Positions 1 through 9,321 are shown, counted from the stretch's first letter. The stretch: DNA of 64,000 nucleotides from Mycolicibacterium canariasense (GCF_002101555.1 NZ_LQOL01000042.1:124001-188000), one strand, 5' to 3'. The notes: generated by a model not told the origin, from the letters alone. Program-made: numbers and translations.

Positions 1-1094
1 CGCTGGATCTCGAAGCCGACCTGATCAGCGAGGGCACCGGGACCGCTCTGGACCCGGCGTCGCTGGCCCAGCCGGAACATTTCGTCATCAACAAGAACGT
101 TCCGGTGGCGTTGCAGCAGCAGCTCAGCGTGGAGGCCCCGGCGAACGCCGATGTGGTCACCCTGCAGGTCGGCACCTCGCTGCGGCGCACCGACAAGCAG
201 CAGGACAAGGGTCTGCTGCTGGCCATGGTGGACACCGTGACACTGAACCGGACCACGGCCGAGGCGGTCTCCAGTGACACCAACCCCGGCGGCGCCGTGC
301 AGAAGCCGCGCACCATCGAGGAGCAGAACCCGCCGACCAACATCGCGCTGCCGCACGAGGGGCTGGCCTACCGCTTCCCGTTCGACACCGAGAAGAAGAC
401 CTACCCGTACTTCGACCCGATCGCGCAGAAGGCCTTCGACGCCAACTACGACGGCGAAGAGGACATCAACGGGCTGACCGCCTACCGGTTCACCCAGAAC
501 GTGGGCTATGACGCCGACGGCAAGCTCGCCGAGCCGATCAAGTACGCGTCGCTGTACGACAACGACATCGACAGCACCGTGACCGCTCTCGCGCAGCAGT
601 GGGGCGTGCCGTCCGAGGATCCCTACGCGCCCATCACCATGACCCGCTACTACGCCGCCCAGCGGACGTTCTGGGTCGACCCGGTGACCGGCACCATCGT
701 CAAGTCCAAAGAGCACGCCTTTCACTACTACTCACGCGACGCCCTCAAACCGGAGGTGACGTTCGCCGACTACACCGTGACCTCCACCGAGGCGACGGTG
801 GAGAACCAGGTCTCCGCCGCGCGCGACGAGGCCGACAACCTGGCCTTGTGGAGTCGGATCCTGCCGATCACGTTCGCCGGCCTGGGCTTGGTGATGCTGG
901 TGGGTGGCGTGCTGCTCGGGTCGTTCGGGTTGCGGGCCGAGTCCGCCCTGATCGATCCCGGCCTGGACGGATCGGATCGCGGGTTCTTCAGCCGCCGTGA
1001 CGACGAATCCGGTCCGATGCCGGCCGCCGAGGCGCAAACCGAGAAGATCCCCACCCGGCGACCGACCGACCTGCCGCCGGACCGACCGGTCTGA
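1..1094 (+). CDS. DUF3068 (PorA-family-like) envelope protein, 5' end outside window
   Basis: The reading frame is open from base 3, so the gene begins upstream; 363 residues are visible. The product is a secreted-domain protein with one membrane anchor near the C-terminus (visible residues about 282-307, rich in Leu, Val and Gly), followed by a charged, Pro-rich tail that should be cytoplasmic. The visible domain has the DUF3068 look, with repeated YYxxDA and W-V-DP-TG type motifs. It matches M. tuberculosis Rv0227c by sequence type and order. From recall, a DUF3068 protein of this locus in Corynebacterineae is needed for lipomannan maturation and lipoarabinomannan synthesis; I infer a similar envelope role here. 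The next gene starts 17 bp downstream on the same strand, so the two are probably co-transcribed. Confidence 0.88.
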   Translation, partial: LDLEADLISEGTGTALDPASLAQPEHFVINKNVPVALQQQLSVEAPANADVVTLQVGTSLRRTDKQQDKGLLLAMVDTVTLNRTTAEAVSSDTNPGGAVQKPRTIEEQNPPTNIALPHEGLAYRFPFDTEKKTYPYFDPIAQKAFDANYDGEEDINGLTAYRFTQNVGYDADGKLAEPIKYASLYDNDIDSTVTALAQQWGVPSEDPYAPITMTRYYAAQRTFWVDPVTGTIVKSKEHAFHYYSRDALKPEVTFADYTVTSTEATVENQVSAARDEADNLALWSRILPITFAGLGLVMLVGGVLLGSFGLRAESALIDPGLDGSDRGFFSRRDDESGPMPAAEAQTEKIPTRRPTDLPPDRPV

Positions 1095-1111
1095 AAGCCC
1101 GGCATGCGGTA

Positions 1112-2707
1112 GTGCCGGCGTACGCGCTGGCGCTGGCCCTGCTCGTCACCGGTCCGCTGCTGGGACCGGGTTATCTGCTGCTGCGCGACGCGGTGTCCAC
1201 CCCGCGGTCGTATCTGTCCGATGCCGCGCTCGGTTTGTCCGAGGCCGCCCCGCGCGCGCTGCCGCAGGACTTCCTGGTCGCCGTCGTGTCGACCGTGATC
1301 GATGGCGGGGTGCTGGTCAAGGTCCTGCTGGTGGCCGGGCTGTGGCTGGCCGGCTGGGGTGCGGCCCGCCTGGTGGCGGTGCTGCTGCCGGCGACCGGGG
1401 TGGCCGGTCAGGGCGTGGCGGTGACGCTGGCGATCTGGAATCCCTATGTCGCCGAACGCTTGTTGCAGGGGCACTGGAGCCTGCTGGTCGGGTACGGCTG
1501 CCTGCCCTGGGTGGCGTCGGCGGCCCTGCGGAAGAGTTGGCCCGCGCTGGTGTTCTGGCTGGCCCTGGCGGGCCTGACCCCGACGGGGCTGATGCTGGCG
1601 GCGGTGGTGGCGCTGGTGTGCGCGCGGGGATGGCGCTCGGTGGGGGTGACGCTGGCCGCGTCGGCGGGTGCCGCGCTGCCGTGGCTGACGGCGTCGGTGG
1701 TGGCCGGGTCGCTGTCGGGCTCGGCCAGTGGCGGGGTTCGGGCGTTCGCCGCGCGCGCCGAGCCCGGGTTGGGGACGCTGGGCAGCTTGGCCGGTCTCGG
1801 CGGAATCTGGAACGGGCAGGCGATGCCCGGTTCGCGGACAACGCTTTTCGCCGTGGTGGCGACGGTCGTACTGGTTGCGGTGGTCGCGGTCGGGCTTCCG
1901 GTGGTGCTGCGGGTCCGGGCGGCCCGACCACTGCTGGTGCTGGCCGTGGTCGCGGTGGTGCTGCCGGCGCTGGCGGCGACCGGGCCCGGTCTGGCGTTGC
2001 TCGAGACGGTGATCCGGGCGGTCCCCGGGTTGGGGGTGCTGCGCGACGGCCAGAAGTGGGTGGCACTGGCGTTGCCCGGTTACGTGCTGGCGGGGGCGGG
2101 GGTGGCCAGGTACGGCCGCGCGGTGGCCGTGGTGTGCGCCGCCGCGCTGATCGGCGTGCTGCCCGACCTGGGGTGGGGGGTGGCGGGGCAGCTGCGGGCG
2201 GTGCACTATCCGCCGGGCTGGTCCGCGGTAGCCCGGCTGATCAACGCCGATCCCCGTCCGGTCGCGGTGCTACCGGCCGACAGCATGCGGCAGTTCGGGT
2301 GGGCCGGTCCCGCGCCGGTGCTCGATCCCTTGCCGCGCTGGGTCTCCGCCGACGTGCTGTCCAGCGGTGACCTGCTGATCGGCGGGCGGACCGTGCCCGG
2401 GGAGGGCACCCGCGGCCGGGCGATTACCGCGCTGCTGGCCGGCGGCGCGTCGCGGGAGCGGCTGGCCGCGGCCGGTGTCGGCTGGGTGGTGGTCGAATCC
2501 GGATCGCCGGCTTTGAATCTGCCGGTCGCCTACCGCGACGGCGATATCACGCTGTACCGGGTGGGCGGCACCGCGCCTGTCGCGTCCGGGCGCGGGCTGT
2601 TGATCGGCGCGCACCTGGCCTGGTTGGGGCTGCTGGTGGGGGCCGGGGTGGTGGCAGTGTCTGCGCTCGTGCGGCGATCGCAGGCGCCTGACGATTCCAG
2701 AACGTGA
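1112..2707 (+). CDS. Polytopic membrane protein, Rv0226c-like
   Basis: A 531-residue integral membrane protein with about ten hydrophobic segments, a soluble loop around residues 355-470, and a last membrane helix at about 495-520. The start is GTG; an ATG 10 bases upstream is followed at once by a stop. The motif LLQGHWSLLVGYGCLPW lies at about residues 118-134 and recurs in actinobacterial multi-pass proteins that resemble GT-C glycosyltransferases. I cannot point to a catalytic acidic pair with certainty, so a sugar-transfer role is only an idea. It follows the DUF3068 gene by 17 bp, as Rv0226c follows Rv0227c in M. tuberculosis, which suggests joint work in envelope glycolipid assembly. 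The stop codon lies inside an inverted repeat. Confidence 0.85.
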   Translation: MPAYALALALLVTGPLLGPGYLLLRDAVSTPRSYLSDAALGLSEAAPRALPQDFLVAVVSTVIDGGVLVKVLLVAGLWLAGWGAARLVAVLLPATGVAGQGVAVTLAIWNPYVAERLLQGHWSLLVGYGCLPWVASAALRKSWPALVFWLALAGLTPTGLMLAAVVALVCARGWRSVGVTLAASAGAALPWLTASVVAGSLSGSASGGVRAFAARAEPGLGTLGSLAGLGGIWNGQAMPGSRTTLFAVVATVVLVAVVAVGLPVVLRVRAARPLLVLAVVAVVLPALAATGPGLALLETVIRAVPGLGVLRDGQKWVALALPGYVLAGAGVARYGRAVAVVCAAALIGVLPDLGWGVAGQLRAVHYPPGWSAVARLINADPRPVAVLPADSMRQFGWAGPAPVLDPLPRWVSADVLSSGDLLIGGRTVPGEGTRGRAITALLAGGASRERLAAAGVGWVVVESGSPALNLPVAYRDGDITLYRVGGTAPVASGRGLLIGAHLAWLGLLVGAGVVAVSALVRRSQAPDDSRT

Positions 2708-2726
2708 CATCGCCGGCGATATCACG
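2703..2726. terminator. Imperfect inverted repeat over the stop codon of the membrane-protein gene
   Basis: Two 12-base arms (CGTGACATCGCC and GGCGATATCACG) pair at 11 of 12 positions with no loop between them. The stop codon at 2705-2707 lies in the left arm. It could slow or end transcription, or be a protein-binding palindrome. There is no T-run beyond a TTT just after the right arm. The rest of 2727-2893 holds nothing else I recognise apart from the Shine-Dalgarno sequence of the next gene. Confidence 0.4.
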
Positions 2727-2893
2727 TTTCGGTCGACGGTGTCCCGATGGCCGCTCCCGGACTGCGGGGTTGTGGTGACCCGAAACGCCTCTCGCGGAGC
2801 CATCACGGCGGCCGGGATAGTTTCAGTCCGCGCGCAGCGTTTGCACAGTTTAAGGTTCAAGCGCGATCCACTGCACGACGACAGGAGCTCCAC

Positions 2894-3175
2894 ATGAACG
2901 CGACGATCATCCGCCGCACCGCGGCCGGCCTGCTGCTGGCGTCGCTGGCCACCGTTGGCGTGGCGTGCTCGACCAGTGAGAAGGAAGCACCGAGCACCAG
3001 CACGACCACCACGACGACCACGACCACCACTCCCGCGCCGACCAGCGCGCCGCCGGTGGAGCCGACCGAGAAGAGCATCAGCCCGACGGGCGGCAACCTG
3101 TTCACACCGACGGTGAAGGCGCCCGGCCCGCAGACGGCGGCTCCCGGCAACCTGCCCGGCAACTCGCCGAAGTAG
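2894..3175 (+). CDS. Small Thr/Pro-rich lipoprotein
   Basis: A 93-residue protein with an N-terminal signal (RR followed by a hydrophobic stretch, residues 7-24) ending in a lipobox, VGVAC, with the lipidated Cys near residue 25. The mature part is low complexity: a run of about ten Thr, then Pro-rich and Gly/Asn-rich sequence. No enzyme domain is visible. AGGAG at 2883-2887 sits 6 nt before the ATG, so this start is preferred over an in-frame GTG at 2747 that lacks a signal peptide. The gene converges on the glycosyltransferase gene with only 4 bp between the stop codons. The role is unknown; an extended, probably glycosylated, surface lipoprotein is an inference from the Thr/Pro composition. 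Confidence 0.8.
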   Translation: MNATIIRRTAAGLLLASLATVGVACSTSEKEAPSTSTTTTTTTTTTPAPTSAPPVEPTEKSISPTGGNLFTPTVKAPGPQTAAPGNLPGNSPK

Positions 3176-3179
3176 GGCG

Positions 3180-4343
3180 CTACACCACGCCGCTGACGTA
3201 GGTGCCGGCACGCACCGACTCCAGCACCACGCGCATCGCGTCCGCGCTCTGCTTCCAGGAGAACTCGGTGCTGCGCACCTGCGCCTTGGCGCCGAGCTCG
3301 ATCCGCAGCACCGGGTCGGTGAGCAGCCGGGCCAGGGCGTCGGTGAGTTCGGCGGGGCCGTCGACCAGCAGGCCGGTGACGCCGTCGACGATCGAGTCGG
3401 TCAGTCCGCCGGAGGACCGGTACCCGATGGTCGGGACGCCGTGCTGGGCCGCCTCGACCACGGCCAGCCCCCAGCCTTCCTTGCGCGACGGCATCAGGTG
3501 TACCCAACATTGTTGGACCACTTGATGTTTGGCGTCGTCGGCAATGTGTCCGTGGAAGGTCACGGCGTCGGCGATGCCGAGCTGGGTGGCGTGGCGCACC
3601 AGGCGGTCCTGCCACCAGCCGCCGCCGACGATGTCCAGGTGCAGATCCGGTATCCGTGCCCGTAGCGCGGCCACCGCGTCGAGCGCGTCTTCGATCTGCT
3701 TGTGCGGCACCAGCCGCGACAGCACCGCCACCCGTGGCGTCGCGGACCGCGGTTGCTCCAGGCTGCCCTGCGGGGCCGCGTCCAGCCCGTTGCGTACCAC
3801 CGCGATGCGGTGCTTCCCGACACCCAGTTCGACGAGTTCGCGGGCCGAGGGCAGCGACACGGTGACGTACTGATTGCGCCGGTGCAGCCGTGGTGAGAGC
3901 CGCGACTCGACGAACCAGCCGAACCTGCCGGTGCGGCGCCCGGCGACCGGCCACTGTTCGCGGTGGCAGTGGTGTACCAGCACCACCGATCGCCGGCCGT
4001 AGGCGAGCCTGGCCAGGAACGGGATGCCGTTCTGGGTGTCGATGACGACGTCGGGCCGCGCGCGGCGCAGCGGGCCCAGCCCGATTCGCGCCAAGACCAT
4101 GGCAAGTCCGGCCCAGATGTAGACGGAGTAGGGCCCACCGCCGCGGCTGACGGTGACCCCGTCCAGCACTTCGCGGCGCCGGGCGCCCGGATAGCGCGCC
4201 GTGCGCATGGTGACCGCGACTCCGTCGGCGGCCAGTTGGGTGCCGATCCGCTGCAGATAGGCCTCGCTGCCGCCGCCTTGCGGGTGACCGGTGTCGCGCC
4301 AGCACAAGAGCAGTACTGAACGGACGGGTGGGCGCGCGGACAT
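3180..4343 (-). CDS. GT4-family glycosyltransferase, Rv0225-like
   Basis: A 387-residue GT-B glycosyltransferase of family 4. The N-terminal acceptor domain begins with a beta strand and a GGGSEAYLQ motif (residues about 22-30), typical of retaining mannosyl or glucosyl transferases. The C-terminal nucleotide-sugar domain carries VLSRLVPHKQ and the EX7E motif in EGWGLAVVEA. There is no signal or membrane helix, so it acts in the cytoplasm or at the inner face of the membrane. The ATG at 4343 is chosen because the frame upstream runs antisense through the divergent methyltransferase gene and has no coding character. Length and place match M. tuberculosis Rv0225 (384 residues from recall). Sugar and acceptor cannot be read from the sequence; the envelope-gene context suggests a glycolipid. 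Confidence 0.88.
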   Translation of the reverse strand: MSARPPVRSVLLLCWRDTGHPQGGGSEAYLQRIGTQLAADGVAVTMRTARYPGARRREVLDGVTVSRGGGPYSVYIWAGLAMVLARIGLGPLRRARPDVVIDTQNGIPFLARLAYGRRSVVLVHHCHREQWPVAGRRTGRFGWFVESRLSPRLHRRNQYVTVSLPSARELVELGVGKHRIAVVRNGLDAAPQGSLEQPRSATPRVAVLSRLVPHKQIEDALDAVAALRARIPDLHLDIVGGGWWQDRLVRHATQLGIADAVTFHGHIADDAKHQVVQQCWVHLMPSRKEGWGLAVVEAAQHGVPTIGYRSSGGLTDSIVDGVTGLLVDGPAELTDALARLLTDPVLRIELGAKAQVRSTEFSWKQSADAMRVVLESVRAGTYVSGVV

Positions 4344-4376
4344 CGTGTCGAGAGTACCGGTGAGTAGTTTGAGCGG

Positions 4377-5141
4377 GTGCGTCCTACCGATGTGTTCGCT
4401 GAGCGGGCCACCCTGCGGCGGTCGGTGCGGTTGTTGGGTGCGTTCCGGTTCGAGCAGAGCGATCCGGCCCGGTTCTACGGCGCGCTGGCCGCGGACACGG
4501 CCGCCATGGTGGCCGAGCTGTGGACGGGCAGCACCGGTTCGCCTGCCGCCGGGCGCACGGTGTGCGACGTCGGTGGCGGTCCGGGCTACTTCTCGGCCGC
4601 GTTCGACGCCGCCGGGATGACGTATATCGGCGTCGAGCCGGACCCGCGGGAGATGCACGCCGGTCCGGCGGCCCAGCCTGGGACCGGCCTGTTCGTCCGG
4701 GCGTCGGGCCTGGCGCTGCCGTTCGCCGACGGCAGCGTCGACATCTGTCTGTCGTCCAACGTCGCCGAGCACGTACGGCATCCGTGGCGGCTGGGCAACG
4801 AGATGCTGCGGGTGACCCGCCCCGGCGGATTGGTGGTGTTGTCGTACACGGTGTGGCTGGGCCCGTTCGGGGGGCACGAGATGGGCCTCACGCATTACCT
4901 GGGCGGCCGCCGCGCCGCCGAGCGGTACACCCGTAAACACGGGCATCGACCGAAGAACGACTACGGATCGTCGTTGTTCGCGGTGTCCGCCGCGGACGGG
5001 TTGGCGTGGGCTCGTTCGACGGGCGCGCTGGTCGCCGCATTTCCCCGCTACCACCCACGATGGGCGTGGTGGATGACCGCGGTCCCGGGTTGGCGGGAAT
5101 TCACCGTGAGCAATCTGGTGCTGGTGTTGCGCGCGCCCTGA
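4377..5141 (+). CDS. Class I SAM-dependent methyltransferase, Rv0224c-like
   Basis: A 254-residue soluble protein with a methyltransferase Rossmann fold. Motif I is VCDVGGGPGYF (about residues 61-71), the acidic end of beta 2 is GVEPDP (about 84-89), and the motif around LPFADGSVDICLSSNVAEHV (about 115-134) is typical of the UbiE/BioC-like Methyltransf_11 group. The start is GTG at 4377, 33 bp from the divergent glycosyltransferase start, so the two genes share a short promoter region. The methyl acceptor is not evident. Position next to the Rv0225-like glycosyltransferase and Rv0227c/Rv0226c-like genes matches M. tuberculosis Rv0224c and suggests modification of an envelope glycan or lipid. 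Confidence 0.86.
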   Translation: MRPTDVFAERATLRRSVRLLGAFRFEQSDPARFYGALAADTAAMVAELWTGSTGSPAAGRTVCDVGGGPGYFSAAFDAAGMTYIGVEPDPREMHAGPAAQPGTGLFVRASGLALPFADGSVDICLSSNVAEHVRHPWRLGNEMLRVTRPGGLVVLSYTVWLGPFGGHEMGLTHYLGGRRAAERYTRKHGHRPKNDYGSSLFAVSAADGLAWARSTGALVAAFPRYHPRWAWWMTAVPGWREFTVSNLVLVLRAP

Positions 5142-5182
5142 GAACGCCATTGCAACGTGTTCTCGTTTGGCCCGGAACTGGG

Positions 5183-5195
5183 TAATGTGACGGCC
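5183..5195 (+). promoter_or_regulatory. Putative -10 box giving a leaderless aldehyde dehydrogenase mRNA
   Basis: TAATGT at 5183-5188 fits the mycobacterial TAnnnT -10 pattern and ends 7 nt before the ATG at 5196. Transcription would therefore start at or next to the A of the ATG, with no Shine-Dalgarno sequence. The same arrangement recurs before several other genes in this window. Confidence 0.45.
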
Positions 5196-6689
5196 ATGAC
5201 ACAGAGCACTACTACCGCGGGCACCGCAACCTTGGCCCGGACCGACTGGGACAAGCTGTTCATCGGCGGCCAGTGGGTCGAGCCGTCGACCTCCGAGATC
5301 ATCGAGGTCTTCTCGCCCGCCACCGGCGAGAAGGTCGGCCAGGTTCCGCTGGCCGCCGAAGCCGACGTCAACGCCGCGTGCGCCGCGGCGCGCAAGGCCT
5401 TCGACGACGGCCCGTGGCCGCGGCTGACCCCCCAGGAGCGGCAGGCGGTGCTGGCCAAGGTCGTGGAGCTGGTCAACGAGCGTGCCGAGGAGTTCAAGGA
5501 ACTGCTCAAGCTGGAGACGGGTCAGCCGCCGACCATCGTCGACATGATGCAGTTCGGCGCCGGCGTGACCGGGCTGCAGTACTTCGCCGGCGCGGCCGAC
5601 AAGTTCGCGTGGAAGGACATCCGGGACGGCGTCTACGGGCAGACCCTGGTGGTCAAGGAGCCGGTCGGGGTGGTCGGCGCCGTCATCGCCTGGAACGTGC
5701 CGTTCTTCCTGGCGTGTAACAAGTTGGGGCCCGCCCTGCTGGCCGGCTGCACCGTGGTGCTCAAGCCCGCCGCCGAAACCCCGTTGACCACCAACCTGTT
5801 CGCCGAGGTGTTCGCCGAAGCCGGTCTGCCGGAAGGGGTCCTGTCGGTGGTCCCGGGCGGGCCGGACACCGGACGCGCGCTGACCAACAACCCCGAGTTG
5901 GACAAGTTGACCTTCACCGGGTCCAGTGCCGTCGGCAAGGAGATCGGCAAGATCGCCGCCGAGAAACTCAAGCCGTGCACGCTGGAACTCGGCGGCAAGT
6001 CCGCCGCGATCATCCTCGAGGACGCCGACCTGGACTCGACCCTGCCGATGCTGGTGTTCTCCGGTCTGATGAACTGCGGGCAGGCCTGTGTGGGCCAGAC
6101 CCGCATCCTGGCGCCGCGCTCGCGCTACGACGAGGTGGTGGAAAAGCTCGCCGCCGCGGTCGGCGCCATGCAGGTGGGTATGCCCGATGATCCGGCGTCC
6201 ATGATCGGCCCCCTGATCAGCGAGAAGCAGCGCGAGCGGGTCGAGGGCTACATCAAGAAGGGCGTCGAGGAGGGCGCCCGGATCGTCGCCGGCGGCGGCC
6301 GCCCCGAGGGCCTGGATTCCGGTTGGTTCGTGCAGCCGACGGTGTTCGCCGATGTCGACAACTCGATGACCATCGCCCAGGAGGAGATCTTCGGGCCGGT
6401 GCTGGCCGTCATCGCCTACGACACCGAGGACGACGCGGTCCGCATCGCCAACGATTCGCCGTACGGGCTGGCGGGCAGCGTCTACACCCAGGATTTCGCC
6501 AAGGCGGTCGAGATCGCGTCGAAGATCCGCACCGGGACGTACGCGGTGAACATGTACGCATTCGACCCGGGCGCACCGTTCGGTGGGTACAAGAACTCCG
6601 GTATCGGCCGCGAGAACGGCCCGGAAGGGATCGAGGCCTACACCCAGGCCAAGAGCGTGCTGCTGCCGTTCGGGTACACCCCCGAGTAA
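5196..6689 (+). CDS. NAD(P)-dependent aldehyde dehydrogenase, Rv0223c-like
   Basis: A 497-residue cytoplasmic aldehyde dehydrogenase oxidising an aldehyde to the acid with NAD(P)+. Visible motifs: the cofactor-domain FTGSSAVGKEIG segment, the general base Glu264 in LELGGKSA, and the nucleophile Cys298 in NCGQAC. The C-terminal EEIFGPVL and PFGGYKNSGIGRENG segments are typical of the family, and the length is normal. The ATG at 5196 is chosen because a -10-like box lies just ahead; the GTG at 5157 would add 13 residues unlike the family. It corresponds to M. tuberculosis Rv0223c in order. The natural substrate is not determined; neighbouring lipid genes suggest a fatty or terpenoid aldehyde. 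In M. tuberculosis the enoyl-CoA hydratase Rv0222 would come next; here a different set of genes is found. Confidence 0.9.
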   Translation: MTQSTTTAGTATLARTDWDKLFIGGQWVEPSTSEIIEVFSPATGEKVGQVPLAAEADVNAACAAARKAFDDGPWPRLTPQERQAVLAKVVELVNERAEEFKELLKLETGQPPTIVDMMQFGAGVTGLQYFAGAADKFAWKDIRDGVYGQTLVVKEPVGVVGAVIAWNVPFFLACNKLGPALLAGCTVVLKPAAETPLTTNLFAEVFAEAGLPEGVLSVVPGGPDTGRALTNNPELDKLTFTGSSAVGKEIGKIAAEKLKPCTLELGGKSAAIILEDADLDSTLPMLVFSGLMNCGQACVGQTRILAPRSRYDEVVEKLAAAVGAMQVGMPDDPASMIGPLISEKQRERVEGYIKKGVEEGARIVAGGGRPEGLDSGWFVQPTVFADVDNSMTIAQEEIFGPVLAVIAYDTEDDAVRIANDSPYGLAGSVYTQDFAKAVEIASKIRTGTYAVNMYAFDPGAPFGGYKNSGIGRENGPEGIEAYTQAKSVLLPFGYTPE

Positions 6690-6704
6690 CTCTCGACGGG
6701 CCTG

Positions 6705-7262
6705 TTACCGCGGCGGTTCGGTCAGTTTCGGCAGCGGGGTGTCCGGTGCCGGCGCCCCGGTGAACAGTTTCGCCGTGGCCGGCACCGGACCCACCATGTA
6801 CGAACGCACCACCGGCTGGTGCGCATCTCCGGTCCAGCAGTCGGCCATGATCGCGTTGGCCGCAGTCGAATTCGCCGAGAACGTCAGATCGATATCGACG
6901 GTGACGTGATCGGTGTCCGCACCGGTGACGTGCGGGGCGATATCGCAGGGCGGCGGGCCGGTCATTCCCGGCGGCAGCTGTGAGGTCACCGCCGGCGCGC
7001 GAAAGTACACCGTGGCGATGGTGCTGCCGTCCGGTCCTGGCGCGGTGCGGTAACCGATCAGGTCGAGTCGGCCGCGGTTGGCCGGCGGCTGCGGCAGGAA
7101 GGCGGGGACGCCGGGCAGGACCGTCTGGTCCGTCGTCGTGGTTGTCGTGGTGGCGGGTGTCGTCGATGTCGTTGGCGCCGCCGCGTTCTCGTGCGCGCAC
7201 GCGGTGGCGAGCAGTGCGGCGGTCAGCGCGCCGGCCGCCGTCTTGGATAGCCACTTGCTCAT
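6705..7262 (-). CDS. Putative secreted lipoprotein of unknown function
   Basis: A 185-residue protein with a signal peptide (KTAAGALTAALLATAC) and a lipobox LATAC, Cys near residue 22. A Thr/Ala/Pro-rich linker follows and then a roughly 130-residue domain with two further Cys (in PPCDIAP and MADCWTG) that could form a disulfide outside the cell. I do not recognise the domain. The start ATG at 7262 lies 13 bp after the stop of the FadE5-like gene, so both are likely one transcript. The opening Thr run resembles that of the lipoprotein at 2894, but the domains differ. Confidence 0.75.
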   Translation of the reverse strand: MSKWLSKTAAGALTAALLATACAHENAAAPTTSTTPATTTTTTTDQTVLPGVPAFLPQPPANRGRLDLIGYRTAPGPDGSTIATVYFRAPAVTSQLPPGMTGPPPCDIAPHVTGADTDHVTVDIDLTFSANSTAANAIMADCWTGDAHQPVVRSYMVGPVPATAKLFTGAPAPDTPLPKLTEPPR

Positions 7263-7275
7263 CGGGTCATCGCGC

Positions 7276-9108
7276 CTAGAACGCCCCCTCCGGCAGCTCC
7301 ATCGGGGCCAGCTCCATCGTCTCGATGACCGCCCGGTCCGCGGCCAACCGCGGCAGCACATGCCGGGCGAAGAAGTCGGCCGCACCGACCTTGCCGAGGT
7401 AGAAGTCGCGGTCCCGGTCTCCGGCGGTGTCCAACGCGTTCAGTGCAATCTCGGCCTGCTCCAACAGCAGCCACCCGATGAACAGGTCACCGGCGGCCAG
7501 CAGGAACGGCACCGAGGACAGGCCGACCCGGTAGAGCTCACTCGAATTCTGTTGGGAAGACATCAGATAGCCGGTCATCGCGGTCACCATCGCCGACGCG
7601 TCCGCCAATGCCGACCGCAGCCGGGCCCGACAGTCCGCAAGCTCAGGGCGCGCGGTGTCCCGGTCCAGGAACGCCTGGATGCGGCCCACGACGTGGGCCA
7701 GCGCACCGCCCTGGTCGCGGGCGATCTTGCGGAAGAAGAAGTCCTGCGCCTGAATGGCCGTGGTGCCCTCGTACAGCGAGTCGATCTTGGCATCCCGGAT
7801 GTACTGCTCTATCGGGTAATCCTGCAAAAAGCCTGAGCCGCCGAAGGTTTGCAGCGATTCGGTGAGGCACTGGTAAGCCCGCTCGGACCCGACCCCCTTG
7901 ACGATGGGCAGGAGCAGATCGTTGACCCGGTCGGCCATCGACGGATCGGCACCGGAGACGATGGCCGCCGCCGCGGGATCCTGGTGCGCCGCGGTGAACA
8001 GGTACAGCGCGCGCAGTCCCTCGGCATAGGCCTTCTGCGTCAGCAACGCCCGGCGCACATCGGGATGGTGCACGATGGTCACGCGCGGCGCCGCCTTGTT
8101 CGTCATCTCCGTCATATCGGCACCCTGGACGCGAGTCTTGGCGTATTCCAGCGCGTTCAGGTATCCGGTGGACAGGGTGGATATCGCCTTGGTGCCGACC
8201 ATCATTCGGGCGTACTCGATGATCTTGAACATCTGCGCGATACCGCTGTGGGTGTCGCCCACCAGCCAACCGACCGCGGGCACACCGTGCTGCCCGAAGG
8301 TCAGCTCGCACGTCGCCGATGCCTTCAGCCCCATCTTGTGCTCAAGCCCGGTGACGAAGACTCCGTTGCGTTCGCCCGGCGCGCCGGTCTCCGGGTCCGG
8401 GATGAACTTCGGCACGACGAACAACGACAGTCCCTTGGTACCCGGCCCCGCCCCCTCGGGCCGGGCCAGCACCATGTGCAGCATGTTCTCGAACAGGTCG
8501 TCGGCATCACCGTTGGTGATGAACCGCTTCACGCCGTCCAGGTGCCAGGTGCCGTCCGGCTGCGCAACGGCCTTGGTGCGGCCGGCACCGACGTCGGATC
8601 CGGCATCGGGCTCGGTGAGCACCATGGTGGCGCCCCAATTGCGTTCCATGGCTTGCACGGCCCAACGGCGCTGCTGCTCGTTGCCCAAACCGAAGAGGAT
8701 GTTCGCCAGCACCGGACCGGCCAGGTACATGAACGCCGCCGGCTGCGCGCCGAGGGCGAATTCGCCGACCGCCCAGGAGAGCATCGCGGGGGCCGGGACG
8801 CCCCCGACACCCTCGTCCAGGCCGATCCGGAACCATTCACCGTCCCGCCAGGCCCGCAGCGACTTCTTGAACGGCTCGGGGATGCTCACCACATGTGATT
8901 CGGGGTCGAAGGTGGGGGGATGGCGGTCGGTCTCGGCGAAAGCTTCGGCCAATGGCCCTTCGGCGAGCCTGGCCGCCTCGTCGAGCATCTCGCGCACCGA
9001 CGCACCATCAAGATCGCCGAACTCGCCAGTGGCCAATACCTTTTCGAGTTCGTACACCTCGAAGAGGTTGAACTCGACATCCCGCACGTTGCTGCGATAG
9101 TGCCCCAT
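7276..9108 (-). CDS. FadE5-like acyl-CoA dehydrogenase
   Basis: A 610-residue acyl-CoA dehydrogenase of the long, ACAD11/FadE5-like type with an extra C-terminal helical domain. It would introduce the first double bond in fatty acyl-CoA beta-oxidation using FAD. The start [18 protein letters not shown] is very close to M. tuberculosis FadE5. The FAD/substrate segment [15 protein letters not shown] is intact, and the catalytic Glu in [11 protein letters not shown] is residue 447, the same number I recall for FadE5. FadE5 proper sits elsewhere in M. tuberculosis (Rv0244c, beside fadA2), so this is either a relocated copy or a paralogue. It is divergent from a TetR gene with a perfect palindrome between them, so local repression, perhaps relieved by acyl-CoA, is likely. 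Confidence 0.9.
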   Translation of the reverse strand: MGHYRSNVRDVEFNLFEVYELEKVLATGEFGDLDGASVREMLDEAARLAEGPLAEAFAETDRHPPTFDPESHVVSIPEPFKKSLRAWRDGEWFRIGLDEGVGGVPAPAMLSWAVGEFALGAQPAAFMYLAGPVLANILFGLGNEQQRRWAVQAMERNWGATMVLTEPDAGSDVGAGRTKAVAQPDGTWHLDGVKRFITNGDADDLFENMLHMVLARPEGAGPGTKGLSLFVVPKFIPDPETGAPGERNGVFVTGLEHKMGLKASATCELTFGQHGVPAVGWLVGDTHSGIAQMFKIIEYARMMVGTKAISTLSTGYLNALEYAKTRVQGADMTEMTNKAAPRVTIVHHPDVRRALLTQKAYAEGLRALYLFTAAHQDPAAAAIVSGADPSMADRVNDLLLPIVKGVGSERAYQCLTESLQTFGGSGFLQDYPIEQYIRDAKIDSLYEGTTAIQAQDFFFRKIARDQGGALAHVVGRIQAFLDRDTARPELADCRARLRSALADASAMVTAMTGYLMSSQQNSSELYRVGLSSVPFLLAAGDLFIGWLLLEQAEIALNALDTAGDRDRDFYLGKVGAADFFARHVLPRLAADRAVIETMELAPMELPEGAF

Positions 9109-9197
9109 GCCGCGAGCCTAACGGCCCGCGCGCCAGATGCCCCGGCAAACGGCGAGCCACCCATCGATTATGCACAGCACCATATTCTTGGCTGCTG

Positions 9198-9218
9198 CCT
9201 GTCATGTGACTTGACAGG
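9198..9218. promoter_or_regulatory. Palindromic operator between fadE5-like and tetR
   Basis: Perfect 7-bp arms CCTGTCA (9198-9204) and TGACAGG (9212-9218) separated by 7 bases. The site lies 90 bp upstream of the FadE start and upstream of the -35 box that drives the tetR transcript, which suits a repressor acting in both directions. Size and symmetry fit a TetR-family dimer. The remainder of 9109-9267 shows no gene. Confidence 0.55.
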
Positions 9219-9267
9219 TGTTCACGCATTGTTAACCCACTACCAGGCGTTTTTCCCATGGCAGCGA

Positions 9268-9296
9268 TTGTCGCGGTGGTGGTCGTCTTCTATGCT
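9268..9296 (+). promoter_or_regulatory. Sigma-A-type promoter for the small ORF and tetR
   Basis: A -35 box TTGTCG (9268-9273) and a -10 box TATGCT (9291-9296) are separated by exactly 17 bases. Transcription would start near 9303, just ahead of the ribosome-binding site GGAGG at 9311-9315. A TetR start upstream of 9303 is therefore unlikely. Confidence 0.55.
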
Positions 9297-9321
9297 CATG
9301 ACCATAGATTGGAGGCAACCG

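Noticed and set aside
770-2206. Long minus-strand open frame opposite the DUF3068 and membrane-protein genes
   Set aside because: Arg/Pro/His/Gln-rich translation typical of antisense shadow in GC-rich DNA; no start signal or domain.
2995-3035. ACC/ACG microsatellite in the lipoprotein gene as a phase-variation tract
   Set aside because: It encodes a Thr run with mixed codons; slippage would change length by whole codons only and similar Thr runs are common in mycobacterial lipoproteins.
4344-5150. N-terminal extension of the glycosyltransferase frame
   Set aside because: It is antisense to the methyltransferase gene; the GT4 fold starts at ATG 4343.
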